A DNA stretch of 64,000 bases, taken from positions 62,001 to 126,000 of the forward strand of contig DF237019.1 in assembly GCA_000708835.1 (NCBI GenBank), given 5' to 3'. A program made the translations under genes and the position numbers. This document shows, in pieces, positions 23,601 through 35,500 of this stretch (its first letter is position 1; each line of letters begins with the position of its first letter). The stretch comes from Klebsormidium nitens. Its lineage: Eukaryota > Streptophyta > Klebsormidiophyceae > Klebsormidiales > Klebsormidiaceae. The notes under the pieces are model-generated. The model was not told where the DNA came from. It did no database searches and saw only the letters and a program-made list of their open reading frames with translations.

Positions 23601-26600
23601 GGAAGGAGTCTGGGAAAGGTTACAACTTTGACGTCTGCCGTTGCACCAGCTTCACTCTGCGCATCACAACAAATGGCTCCAGTCTTGAGACCGTTAGAAG
23701 CCAGCTGTACAGAATGCTCATTGCCAGGATCAGCAACGAAGCGTCAACTACTTCACAAGCAGCCGAGTTCTTTGAACCGCTGCTATCGCGTCCACAGACA
23801 CATCTCACCAGTAGAAGGCATGGCCGGATCCATTCTGAAGATTGATTGTGGAACTCGGGCTCTACTCACGTTGGCCGGAGGGCGTACCCCTCCATGCAAT
23901 GCATTCCAGAAAGACTCCACAAACCAGCCAGCAGACTTCCACTTTGTTGATACCTATACGACTGCGTAATCGCCACTGTTCAGTGTACTGGTCCGACGAC
24001 CAAGAGATGGGCCATGAGAAAATCTCCAAAAGCAGGAAGTGATCTCGAAACGCGCATATAACGATCGCCAACCATCAGACATGGAGCTAAGGAACCATTC
24101 TTTCCTTTTCAAAGACATGCTAATGGATGGTCAACGGGCACACATGGCTGGGGCGAGTGTTCCGTTCCTTATGCCAAGAAAGGGGAGACCAACGGAAAAC
24201 GACTGGATCCAACGTCGCTGTCAAGAGCATAACATTGACCAACGGACTAACACTTCAAAAGAGAACAGGACGTGTTCTCTTGGTTACAAATGATTACGGC
24301 CGTGACTGCCGCAGTTTCCTAATCATATACAAGTAGATAAGCACGACTTGGGATACGCTCAGCATCAGTGTGCAACAAAAAGGCTTGGCTCCCATCTTAT
24401 GAGAACCAATGACTATGAGGCTTTCACTCATTGCCGAGTTTGCATGGGGAGTAGCAAACAGCGCCTCCTGGTTGACGGTGTCATCTTTGCAGAAAGATTT
24501 GCTTCCAATATCTTGAGGGCTATTGATACCTCTTGAGTCCTTGGCAGCGCAGGTCTTGCAACGCTCCAAGCCTTAGGTAGATACGGGCTGCACAAGCCTT
24601 TCGTCAAAGGTTCAAAAACGCATCATTTCAACAACGTCTAGGTTGTTCTGACCAGATACTGCACGCCTTTCCTTTTTGGACTTGAAGCACTCAAACTTCA
24701 ATCAGCATCTTTGATCGATGAGCACAAAGAGCTACGTCAGACACAATGATGACCTCTTGCAACGGGCTGGAGTCTTAAGGTGGTCGTCAAGGTTTCACGG
24801 ACGTCATCCGGGAAATGCGGACGTCTTCCGTGTCAATCCGAAGAGTATCTTTGCACTTTGGACAAGCAGCTTCTACGGCCAGGTCAGAGCCAAGGACGCT
24901 CCTTGAATACACGTCGCAGCGACTGATAGCAGGAAGAGAGAAAGACCGCTTGCAAACTCAGCCAACAAACCTTTCACAAGTCGTCAAGGAAAAGCATGCA
25001 TGGTGCAAAAATGACGAGTACCAGAATGTGCGCACAGCTTGGCTGCTCAAGCCGCAGACCAGAGTGCAAGGCGTCAATCGACGGAGTAACGCGGTTTCCC
25101 GAATGAAGCGGAACAAGGCCTCCAGTCCTATCGTTGCCTCGACCGAAAAGTAACAGCAGAATTCGAGACAAGACTTCCACTTGAGGCGGTAACAACTGGC
25201 ATGCACTCCAAGCCGCAAACAAAGTGTGTGGCGTCGAACTGGACCCAACACAGCCCTTACGCGCAAAGCGGAACAAGGCCTCCAGTCTTTGATCATCGCC
25301 TCGTCCTAAAAGGTGCAGCAGGATTCAGAAACAATGAGCAAGGTAACGTTTGGCAGCAAGATCGACGACTTTGAGCAAGCTCGCTAATGCCCGCAGTCGG
25401 CGCTCAAAAAGAAACTTGGGCGTGGACAAGTGGACGAGAACTTTCCCATATACAGATTCAAATGAAAGGAGGCGGGGGGCAGGGGGTAAGAGAAAAAGGG
25501 GGGAAAGCAAACTCCTTCGAGAACCGGCGCGCTCGACCTTTGCATCCATAAGAGGAGGGGCAAAGGCCAAGAAACTTTGACATCTTCCTGTGGACAACCA
25601 GAGTGAAAGAGATGATGAAAGGAGCGGTAATCCAAAAGCACGCTCCAGACCAAGAGGCTGAATTAAAGTTGGGGAATCAGGCTTACCGCTACTCTTCTTA
25701 GACTGGCAATAAAAGGAGAAGCAGAGAAGCACAGAACCCAAAACGGCACGCTTCCAAACATAACAATAAGATCATATTCTGAAAATTCTGGCTCACTTGG
25801 TGAGGAGGCTGTGCACTTGGCCCTTCACCGTCGTCCTCGCCACGTATCCCACGAGCCTGACGTAATCCTCCACGGTTCCCGGAAGGTCGTGCACGATGAG
25901 GACCGGTACGCTGCTCGCGTGCACTCCCGGGGAGGTGATGCCCGTCGTAACTAGAATGGGCACCTTGCCCGCCCTGGAAAAGATAGCAATTGCATGTTGA
26001 GGCAAGGTTTGAAAGCGGTGCTGGAGATTCTGAGTTGGTATATGGACCAAGTAAGTCGCGACATGAAGGAAGAACAAGCTCGTGGAAGCTCTGGAAAACC
26101 CTTGCTCGTTGTTATGAGACTGGCCACCTTCAGTCGCTGGACAAAGTGAAGGTCGATAACTTGCCGACCAGATTCAGTTTTAGAGGGGGGGAAATTGGAG
26201 TAGCCCTAAGGGACTAGTTGGGTGTCAAATTTTTCCGGTCTCCTTCCCTGCCGCTTCACCGTTGTTTTGCCGTGCTACACCAGAAGAGCGGAAAGCAAAA
26301 TCGAGGGGTGTCAAGTTTCAAAGCCATGCCTTATCGTATGCGATTCACAAGGAGTAAGAGCAGTACTGTTTCTGCATGTGAGAGCACAGTAGGTTTTGAG
26401 ACCCGCTTGTGACACACAGAAACTAGATTGAAATCTCGGAGGCTAGTTCTAGGTAGGACACGCTTATGGCCGGGGGAACGAGTGAATTTAGGGTGGGTAC
26501 GGGTGGGGGAGCGGGTACTTTTGTTGGTTTATCTTTTTGCTTTGTTTTACCCCGGGACCTTTTGTTATCCTACCTAGAAACTAATCTATCTGAATGGAAG

Positions 26601-29600
26601 GAATTTCAGGCAGAACCTGTCTTATGGTGTCCGAACACTTCCCTCCAACGAAATATTTGGTGCTATTCGGCAAACAGACAACGGTCCGGACCTGAAGTCG
26701 TCCTCAGCAGCAAGCCGCTCTTCCGTCCGCAGGTCCTCGTGGCGCGCTCCGGCCCTCAGCCCGGATTCCGCCAGAGCCTCCACTGCATTCAAAGACATTA
26801 TATTTCAAACTCAACCAAAGTATATGGTTTCCGCATTGGAAAGTCCTCTTCCTCCCCCCCCATTGACTGACTTCGACATTGGTCAGAATTTTTAATCAAA
26901 GTAAGACAGTGAAGGCGCTGAGCGGAATGGGTCTACAGCTTTTACCGCCTTGTCCATTTTCGCGACGCTGAGCTGACACAAAAGCATGGCAAATCTTCAG
27001 TTCTCCGAGGGTCGTGCTTGGCAGTCCGCGATGACGGTGCCTCTACTCTGCAAGACTTCTAAACCCCCAATCCTTCGCAGGCTTCTGAGTATCGGACCTA
27101 TTGACAAAAGTGAAACAATCTTGACGGACCAATCCGCGCCCACAAAAAACCGTCTCCCAATATGACTTGCAAAGCAAGTCGAAGAAAGACGAAACATTAT
27201 AACTCACCAGTTGCATTCACAGAGGCCGGAGTCGCGGCCAGGACGAGAATGCGGCTCTTCGCCCGGGCTTCCTGCTCTGCCTCCCTCACGTCGAGCACGG
27301 TCTTGACAACCTGCGTCAAACAAAAAAGAGGCGTCACGAAACGGGATCTCGGAGTGAACCGCTCCTAAAACCCGCTCTTTATTAAGTCGCGACCTTTCAT
27401 CGAAGCTGGAACTAGAAAGGGAGGGACGAGAGACGGCGATAGCGCCGAGCGGCGCTCCAGCAGAAGCATAGCAGTGCCTGAAAACTGGAAACTCGGGCAG
27501 GAAATGAAAACGAGGTCCGGGCTTAGCGCGCGCGCGCAAACGTGTTTAAGGTTCGGGCTTAACGCGCATGCGCAAACGTGTTTTAAGGTTCGGGCTTAAC
27601 GCGCATGCACAAACGTTTTAAGAGATTCGCTGTAGGCCAATGTCATATGAGCAAAGGCTTTCGGGATACGGGAAGCACCGCCTTGCAAGGATTGTCGTGT
27701 TCCACCCAAGAAATACGGTCCCTTCATAAGGGTTGCTTTGATAAGATTCATGGCAACTAGCATTGCTTCACTTACAAGCTCGACGTGCAACTCGCTAGAA
27801 ACAGAACCAACGCTTCGGATTCGAGTACAGCCTTGGTAGTCTTTCGCACTAGACACCTTCTACAAGCAGGAAAAAGGAGCACAGTAACTCACTCGCTGAG
27901 CTTTTTTGTCCTCGGAGCAGTACACGAACCGCTGCTCGATGCCGGCGCTGCGCAAGAGACGACAAAAGCAGTATGCGTCAAAGGAGTAGCCCGTCTCAGG
28001 GTTGCAGCTCACCGCTGTGAAATCGATAATTACTTTACCCTTCGTAAAAACAGTCACAATCAGAGCTATATGGCAGGTAGATTCCAATTCTCGTTTAATT
28101 TCATTTAAGGGCTCGAAGTCTCTGGGGGCCGACGTACTTGCTTGTGATGCAACTCTCAGGATAAACAAGCAGAGTTCAATCTGCAGGGTGCCTCATCTTC
28201 ACTCCCGACTTCAATCCAGACGCGAAACAACCCCAAGCCTTCCGCGACAAGGCACATCAGAGGGTACAAAGCCAATTTGAGCAGATGCTCAGCAAATACG
28301 GTGCTTACGATGTCGCTCAATCAAAGCGACGCTGAGAGCAAAAGGCGCACCGTTACACGTTCTGCTGGCGAATTTGAGAAATGTTCACTGTGAACTACGA
28401 CTGAGCTCGCTCGACTGCAACCCTTTCAACGCTTCAGCACAGCGCCTCAAGATTTCTTCCAGACTCAGAGAGATGGCCCTGAGGAACGTCGCTTACCACA
28501 GCGCAACAGGCGTGTTGCTGGCGGCGACTCGTTGGATTGGATCCTTGAGCCACTTGCGTTGCGACTCGTGCACGGCCACGTTGTAGCTCCCGGTGAAGAA
28601 GAGCGTTTGGGCGTCGGCCCGGAGGCTTTCTGTTAGAAGGCCGGCTTGTCTCAAGTCCCGCTCGCTCATCTGATCGGCAGAGTCTAGTACCTGAGAAGGA
28701 GAGGGACTAGGATTCGGAACTGACGAGCGAAAGCAATCAGGTTAGATTGAAAGAGACACTGTTGCGGAGAGTGAGAGAGCAAGTCATGAGGAGTGGGAAG
28801 AGACACTGATGATGAGTGAAAGAAACCCTGTTGGAACAAGTATGAAGGGCCTGATCGAGGGATGACAACCCGTGAGCACGGAAGCGGTTTTCAGCTCTGC
28901 CGTCAAGCTTCCTCTGAGCCCGGTCGCCCGGTCGATTTTGACAGAGTAATGCAATCTTCGTTGAGAAGCATGGACTGCGGTTTTTTTAAATCAGCGGCTC
29001 AAAGAAATCAAGCCGAGCGGCTCTGAATCAGATGCAGATTGTCTGCAGAGCCAGTAAAATGCTCCGAACTTGGTGCGGTTGATGCTTCCAGGTTAGTCGC
29101 CCCTTAGTGAGCGCAGGTAGTAACAGATAGTAACACCTTTTCACACAAAAAACTGTGTGCTGCTAGACTCGCTTTCAGAGACACGCCCGGCCCTAAAACG
29201 GGACTGACCCTTTCTTTAAAAGCCTTTTATTCTGTCGCCCGACAAAACAGCAACGTTCCTCTCACAATTAACTCACCAATTCACAAAGGATCCGGTTTTG
29301 AACCAGCGCAGCTCATTCATTCCCTCGTCACAGTGAAGTAAAGAACAGAAGCGATGTCGCAAGGAACAGAACTTGCACAGCACGACCACAGCGAAACAGC
29401 TCCCACCGAAAACGACAAATAGCCGCCTACATGCAGACTCACAGCAAACGTGACCCTCGATAAGAGATCCCCCTTGATGATGTTCAGCTGCGACAGCCGT
29501 CCTGGCGTGGCGGCTACCAAGTCCACCACCTGGCTCTCAAGCCCTTCCAGCTGGTCTTGCGGATTCGCCTCATCGTGCACGTTCACTGCTTTTAGGGGGA

Positions 29601-31756
29601 TCCCTCCCTCCCGGATCTTCCGACAGGCCTTTAGTACCTGCACAAAAAACAGCAATGGGGCACTGTTAGGTGCTTCGCTAAGTTCCAGGCCATGTTTTCA
29701 CAATATTTGCTTCAATAGCATGTGTTTCTCAAACTCCGTGCACAAATTCAGCGGCTGCAAAGGCGAAGCCACTTCAATGATTCGCTTGGTGAATGTAAGC
29801 CTCTCTTCTCGGTTCGGTTCGTGTCATGGATCCGGGGGAAATTTTCACGTGCCTTCAGCACCAAACGGGAATAGTCACAGGTGTCTCACGTGAGATATAT
29901 CTATGTCGACTGCTCGATGGCAACGGGCAAGCCCTACTCAGTATTCTTGGAGCGCTGCGTTACACAAACCACTTTGCTTCTTCCTTTGGGAGACTTGTCT
30001 CAGTACCATGTTGACTTCTTCGATTATTGGGGTCTCATGGGTCATACCACAAAAGAGCAACGGTCCTCAACCAATAAAAGCCTGTCTCCTAGCACACCAT
30101 AAGGACCCCTTAACCCCTCAGCGACCTTTAAAACAGTGCTGACAGCCAGTGACTAAGTTTCAAGATCGCCCGCCGACACTGCCTTGCCACCTCACCTGCG
30201 AACCCCTTGCTCTACTTGGCACCAGGATCAGTATTGCTGGACCCTGCCCCACTTTCCCCGTTTCCTGCGCCTTCAAGTGTTGCACCGCAGGCAGCACGTA
30301 CCCCGCAACCGTTTCCTCAACCTCTTCTCCCGCACCCCTGGAGTGACCCCAGACCCCTTGTCCGCGCAGCGCAGCTTGCCATATGTCCGCTTGAAATGCA
30401 GACGGCTCGGTCACTCCTAAGCTCTCCGCCGCAGAGCGGAAAACTTCTGGTAGGCGCGTGTCTGAAGAAGACGTGATGGGGCCCTTGCCGGCGTCCCCCT
30501 TTGGCCAGAACACCTTTCTGAGCTTTGCAGGTTTGGAATCGAGCTTCTTCTTGGTGACGTCGGGGTCTTCCGGCGCGCTTTTGGCGCATTTTGCTTTTGG
30601 CGCCTCCGGATTGACTTTCTTGCCGTGCGTCATGCGGAAGGCGCGCTCCTTCTCATCGAGAAACGGGTTCTCCACCGTTGGCAGGGAGTAGCACATGCCC
30701 TGTGGTACAGATACAGAGACGTCAAGCGAGTCCATCCAGAGACTTCCCATTCTTAAGGAGCCCAAGGCAGGACATCCCTATCGCTTACAAGTGTTGAGTG
30801 CCGTCAACGGCTTGAATTACTGGAAAGTGGACACAGGGATTGCTATTTCAGTGGTGCAGGCGTCGCAACACGACAGGACTATCATAAAGTCATTACAAAT
30901 TTTTGCCGCTTGCAGTAAATAAGGATGAGTAGTCCAGGCAACAACATGAGTTGGAAATAAAATATGAATCATAAGCAAGCAATCCAACTTTCTTAACCAT
31001 AAATTTGAGATGAAATGGTCCATGTTTCTTTTGCAATCTGTTACTCGATTGAGCCGCAAAATGTCCATCACCAGGTCGAAAGAATTATCTTCTGACAAAC
31101 CTGATGGTCAGAAGCCCGTTATCAATCCTATATGATCATGTAAGATTGAAAGATACATAGACAGAGACTGCACCACCACAGCATCACCCCAGATTGTTGC
31201 GACGCACCACACATGAGAACATTGGACCCACTTTAAATTGACAAAAAGAATCAACGAGGCCACCGCAGAAAATGAACGTCAGAAAGGTGGCACAAACGTT
31301 CATTAAATAGATGTTTCTTTTGAAACCGCCTTGTAGGCAATGGTGGCTCTTAAACATTGGCAACGAAATGGATCTAAATTAGTGAAGTCCTTAAAAAACA
31401 AGTCAAGGGTGGTTGCAGAAGGCGCCACTCTCTCTCCAGAGGACACCTCTGATACTCCTTTGCAAGCCAGTGAACCTTGAGCAGCAACATGCAAGAGCTT
31501 GCACCAGTATGTGATCTCTGCATTGCCGAAAGCGACGTAAAGCTGAAATGCAATGCGTTCAATGAGAGTTGATGGGCCCTTTTATCCTCAAGATCCTCAA
31601 AGTATTCGTGCTTACTTCTGTGATTCGTCTCTTCCCCTTCCTGCGGCGCTTCTTGGCTGCCGCCAGCTCAGACACACCACCATCTGAGTCTGCCCGGTTC
31701 CGCTTCCTCTCGGCGCGCTTATGCTTCCGTTTCACATACTCCTCTCCCCGGCCCAT
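20643..31756 (-). CDS. DEAD-box-like protein with degenerate ATPase motifs (likely pseudohelicase), 9 exons
   Basis: Minus-strand exons in order: 31756-31616, 30699-30196, 29637-29443, 28690-28497, 28007-27893, 27310-27208, 26782-26692, 25973-25797, 21240-20643; about 705 residues, all junctions in phase. The fold signature of both RecA lobes is clear: FQADIWQAALRG (Q-motif region), ILILVPSRA (motif Ia), VDLVAATPGRLSQL (Ib), VLDSADQM (II position), LFFTGS (III position), ILVTTGITSPGVH (V), VRLVGYVAR (VI). The catalytic residues are lost: motif I reads SRGAGEEVEET where GSGKT is expected, DEAD has become DSAD, SAT has become TGS, and HRIGRTGR has become RLVGYVAR. The N-terminus is a basic nuclear or nucleolar targeting-like stretch (KKRRRKGKRR). 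The C-terminus is acidic and Gly/Asn-rich. A scaffold or RNA-binding role in ribosome or RNA biology is inference. An upstream exon is possible because an acceptor-like TTCCCTAGCAG precedes the ATG. Confidence 0.8.
21241..25796 (-). other. 4.56-kb intron of the pseudohelicase gene
   Basis: This is by far the longest intron in the window. It joins CTC ACC AA to G GAG CAC in phase. No nested gene is supported. On the plus strand 24852-24904 resembles the exon edge at 21191-21240 (shared ACGGCCAG and final GCTCC, with GCAGCT-like context), so it looks like an exon-edge echo. Bases around 25045-25170 recur at about 25203-25335 (shared GCGGAACAAGGCCTCCAGTC at 25108 and 25268, 160 bp apart). C-rich runs lie near 22484 and 22586. 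Confidence 0.6.
27515..27622. repeat. Three-copy tandem repeat in pseudohelicase intron
   Basis: There are three head-to-tail units of about 37 bp with core CGGGCTTAACGCGCATGCGC, then AAACGTGTTTTAAGGTT. The first unit has a CG-dinucleotide run (GCGCGCGCGCGC). No link to a neighbouring exon was seen. Confidence 0.8.
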
Positions 31757-32572
31757 TTCTGCTGCTAGGGAAAGCAATGCGATGGAATCAAATTCGGATC
31801 AGATAAAAAGTTGACGCCAGAGGAACGTCGTCTCTGGCAGATGGCGCCTGGGATTGGATTCCAAGTGCGGCCAGCACCAATGGCAAAGTTGAACTTCAGT
31901 GTCTTCAGACTCAGCTGGAAAGTCTGAGAAATTGTAGATTGTAAAATCGTCCCCTCTGAGCCTGAGGCCCAGGGTTACATAACCCTGTGATGAAGGTTAA
32001 CCCTGTGATGAAGGTTACATGCATACATATACCGTAGCCAGACGGTCAATTGGCACACACACACGAGCCCGGTATAAATGGGTCGGCAAAGCCAACAGTC
32101 CGAAAATATACAAGTCGAGCCTCGATCTCGGTCTCTAGGATCCTCCTACCCTAGACAGAGTGTGCAGCATAGGTAATATTGGCTTTCCCGGTCCGTGCAT
32201 TTTCGCGCGTCCGGCCATAGGCGCAGGGACGCGTCACGCCGCGAGCATATCAATCGCACCAGAAAGCAAAAGTCTGGGTTACGTTGACAGAACCGGCAGC
32301 TGACTTGCTTCTACCCAGTCCTGGATTTTATAATATACCTATAGGTACTCAGAGGAGCAGTGCCAGAAGAGCAGCGTTGCGAACTTGCGAGGGGACGTTT
32401 AGAAAGTTGGTGGCGCATGCCTGACGCACAGCAGTCTGAGCAGAGGCGCTAGAATTGGGTGCTGTCTCACCCCCCAAGAGAAGAAGAATCAAGCCTTCCA
32501 CTAATCAGGAACGTCACATCTTTTTAAGCTTTGTATTGCTGCAACTGAACGCACCCTCGTGAGTACACAGCC
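31757..32572. promoter_or_regulatory. Divergent upstream region between pseudohelicase and CLPP3
   Basis: This is 816 bp between two start codons on opposite strands, so it should hold both promoters and 5' UTRs. An 18-bp unit (AACCCTGTGATGAAGGTT) is repeated head to tail at 31981-31998 and 31999-32016. Its placement fits a regulatory element, but that is unproven. No definite TATA box is assigned. Confidence 0.45.
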
Positions 32573-35500
32573 ATGGCGGCCGCCTTACAGGTGGCAGCGG
32601 GCGCGCGGTGCTTCTTGCCGAGCATCGGCCGCTCTGCCGCCAGCCTTCAAAACGTCCACAGCACGCTTCCTCTCTTACCTTCACACGTCAGAAATGCTCC
32701 CCGGACTTCAAAACCCTCCGGTGCTCGGCCTACTAGGATGAACGGCGTTCGGGCGGGTGGGGGTGACTATGCTGGTAACAGTATAGTGTGGCCAACCGCC
32801 GAGCTGCAGCTGCCGTATGCGAGCGAAGTGGAGCAGCAGGAGCGGCCGCCCGGCCTGGTTGATTTGGACCCACAGAACATGCTGCTCCGGCAGAGAATTG
32901 TGTTCCTGGGAGGGCCGGTCAGTGTGCGATATTTCTTGCTTGCGGGGAAGTGCAAAATGTTTTTTGTTATTTTTGTTTTGAGACCACCGGGGGCAAAACG
33001 GCACCGCGTGGGCATGCTGGCCTGGTCGCTTTGTCGTCGCAGAGTATGCTGTTGAGGCAGAGGATTGCCTTCTTGGGAGGGCAGGTCAGTGTGCGGTGTT
33101 TCTTTCATTTCTTGCGGTGTTTCTTTCTTCTTGTTTCTTGTCTTTTGCTGTGTTTCTTAGCTGCAAGGAAAGTGCAAATGCTGATCTTGTTGTGTTCAAG
33201 GCCGCTGACTACTATGAACCATGCAGAAGATGCTGCTCTGGGAGGGCAGGTTCGGCGTTTCTGATTAGTTTGAGGGGCTCGTGTTGCATGGGAGGCTGCA
33301 GATTGAAGGCTAACGGATTTGATTACGTCGATCCGCGCCGTGGGGGAATGCTGCTGAGCAGGGACTTATCCTGTGAAAGTGCAGTCAGAGAAAGTTTCCT
33401 CTGAGAGGAGCTATATCTGCTGATTTTCATCTTCTTGATTGGACCATATTCACCAGTTTGGTCTTTTCAACTCCGTAATTGACAGTATGAGGGATGCCAG
33501 ATTTTCTGAGGTCACATCATTCATTCAGGTACCTTCTGTGCTCCCGGAAATTTCAGAAGAAGGTGACAAAAAAGTCTTGGCTTAGTGTGGAGGTTTCTGT
33601 CACACCCTGTTGTGCTGTTCCCCTGATTCAAACTGCTGTTGGCGGGATGCACATCTATCCGAGCAGGGTTCAGAACTTCGGCATCACCACCTTTTGCTTT
33701 GTCATTTAGCATTGATCCACAACATAGTCGTTTGTTGTCATGAAGTGCACCACTGCGATCAGCTCCTTTTCGTCTCCCGCATGCGCAAGAGAAAGAGCGG
33801 ACTCAACGATGTCAACAGGGTGTTTCAGTCCATCGCCGTAAGTCTCTGCTTCTAAGTTCCGCACTCAGGCGACGACGCTATGGTGTGCTGACACCCTAGC
33901 GTTGCTTCCCAGGTCGATGACAACTCTGCTGATGTCCTCGTCAGCCAGCTGCTTCTTCTGAACGCCAATGATCCTACCGCTGACATCAAGATGTTCATCA
34001 ACTCCCCTGGAGGGTCGGTCACCGCCGGTAAGCTTACTCTGGTTTTTAACGGCCGGGTTTTGTTTGCTCCTTTTCCACCCGACTCTGGAAGGACGCATGC
34101 AATTGTGCAGCTGCAACTTTCCTGTCTCCCTGTCTGTATTCCTTCTCCTTGCTCTCCGCTAAAACTTGTATGTCAAAATTCTTTCTACTCTAGCATCCTG
34201 TCGTTGATATCTGTCCAGTCTTTCTTGCCAAGCTTGATTGTGTACGATGCGATGCAGTTGCGCACTTAACTTCCTCTATGTCATTGCGATGTTCTCACCT
34301 TTTGGTCTCTGCTGGCATCTCGTGATTGTCATCCTTTGGTCTCGTGTAACATTCCGTCATCTTCAACCGTCTGTCTTCCTTCATCTTGACCTGTTCAACT
34401 TCGGTGCACTTTCTTCTTATCTTCCCCCTTCCCTACCAGACGTTGGCGACTACATGGTGGTGATAGTGCACGTTCCACGTCTTCTTGACACCCTCCTCCT
34501 CCTGCCCTTTTGCCTTCCCAATTTGTTTATTTGTGCAGTCTCTATTCCATTTTATCGTTTTTTTTCCAGGCATGTGCATTTATGAAGCACCGCAGCTATG
34601 CAGCCAACGTCTCATCCTTCTTTCCGACTTTCTTTTTCTCCAGAATCCCGTGCAAATGATTGTTCCGCTATTTCCAGTATCTTTGGTGTGCTTACACGAG
34701 CTTTTGTCTGCCAGGCATGGGCATCTATGACGCGATGGAGCTGTGCAGCTACAACAGTCCACACACGTCTCAATCTCCGTTTCTGTCCCCTTTTACTTTT
34801 CGTTTCTTTCTCAAATCTTTCGTACAGTACTCTCGTATACGTCCCCACCGACATTCATTCACCCTTTTCCTCGCCTTTCTTTTATTTCCGTATGGATTAG
34901 TATGTGGCTGTCTCACTGTCAATCTTTCAGTGATATGGACCTTTCATCTCCCAGACTGGGCATCTTACGAGGCTATGCAGCTGTGCAGCTGCGACGTTCC
35001 TGCCAACATCTTTTTTCCTTTTTTCCTTGGATTTCCGTTCTCGGTACCGTTTCTTCAGGCATCTCGTACGAGTATCTCTTCAGTATCAAACGTTCTTTTC
35101 TCGCAACATGCTTACGCCCTGCTTATTACGGATCTTTCTTCTCCCAGGCATGGGCATTCACAATACGATGCAGCTGTGCAGCTGCGACATCCCCACTATT
35201 CGACATCATTCTCTTCCCCTTCCTTTCCAAATCCTTTAAAGATTCCGTGAGGCCCATTTTGTGGTTCTCTTCAGTCTCGTTATTGTACGTACCTGGAAGT
35301 TTTGTCTGCCAGTCATTAGCATCTACAACGCGATGCAGCTGTGCAGCTGCGACATCTCCACTGATCCATCGTTGTTCTCGTCATTTTTCTTTATGATTCT
35401 CTGAAGATCTCATACGGCTATCTTTGTGGCCCTCATGACCCAATGTTACTATTGAAGCCCATTTAAAACTTTCCTCTCCCAGGCATGGGCACCTGCGACG

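Noticed and set aside
27781-27800. Micro-exon in the pseudohelicase (ELHVEL between TTCTAG and GTAAGT)
   Set aside because: The flanking exons ending at 27893 and starting at 27310 join in phase without it, and it adds no motif.
34660-35396. Overlapping long plus-strand frames in CLPP3 intron 2
   Set aside because: They are read-through of the decayed echo copies (repeated MQLCSCD-like peptides) and not a separate gene.
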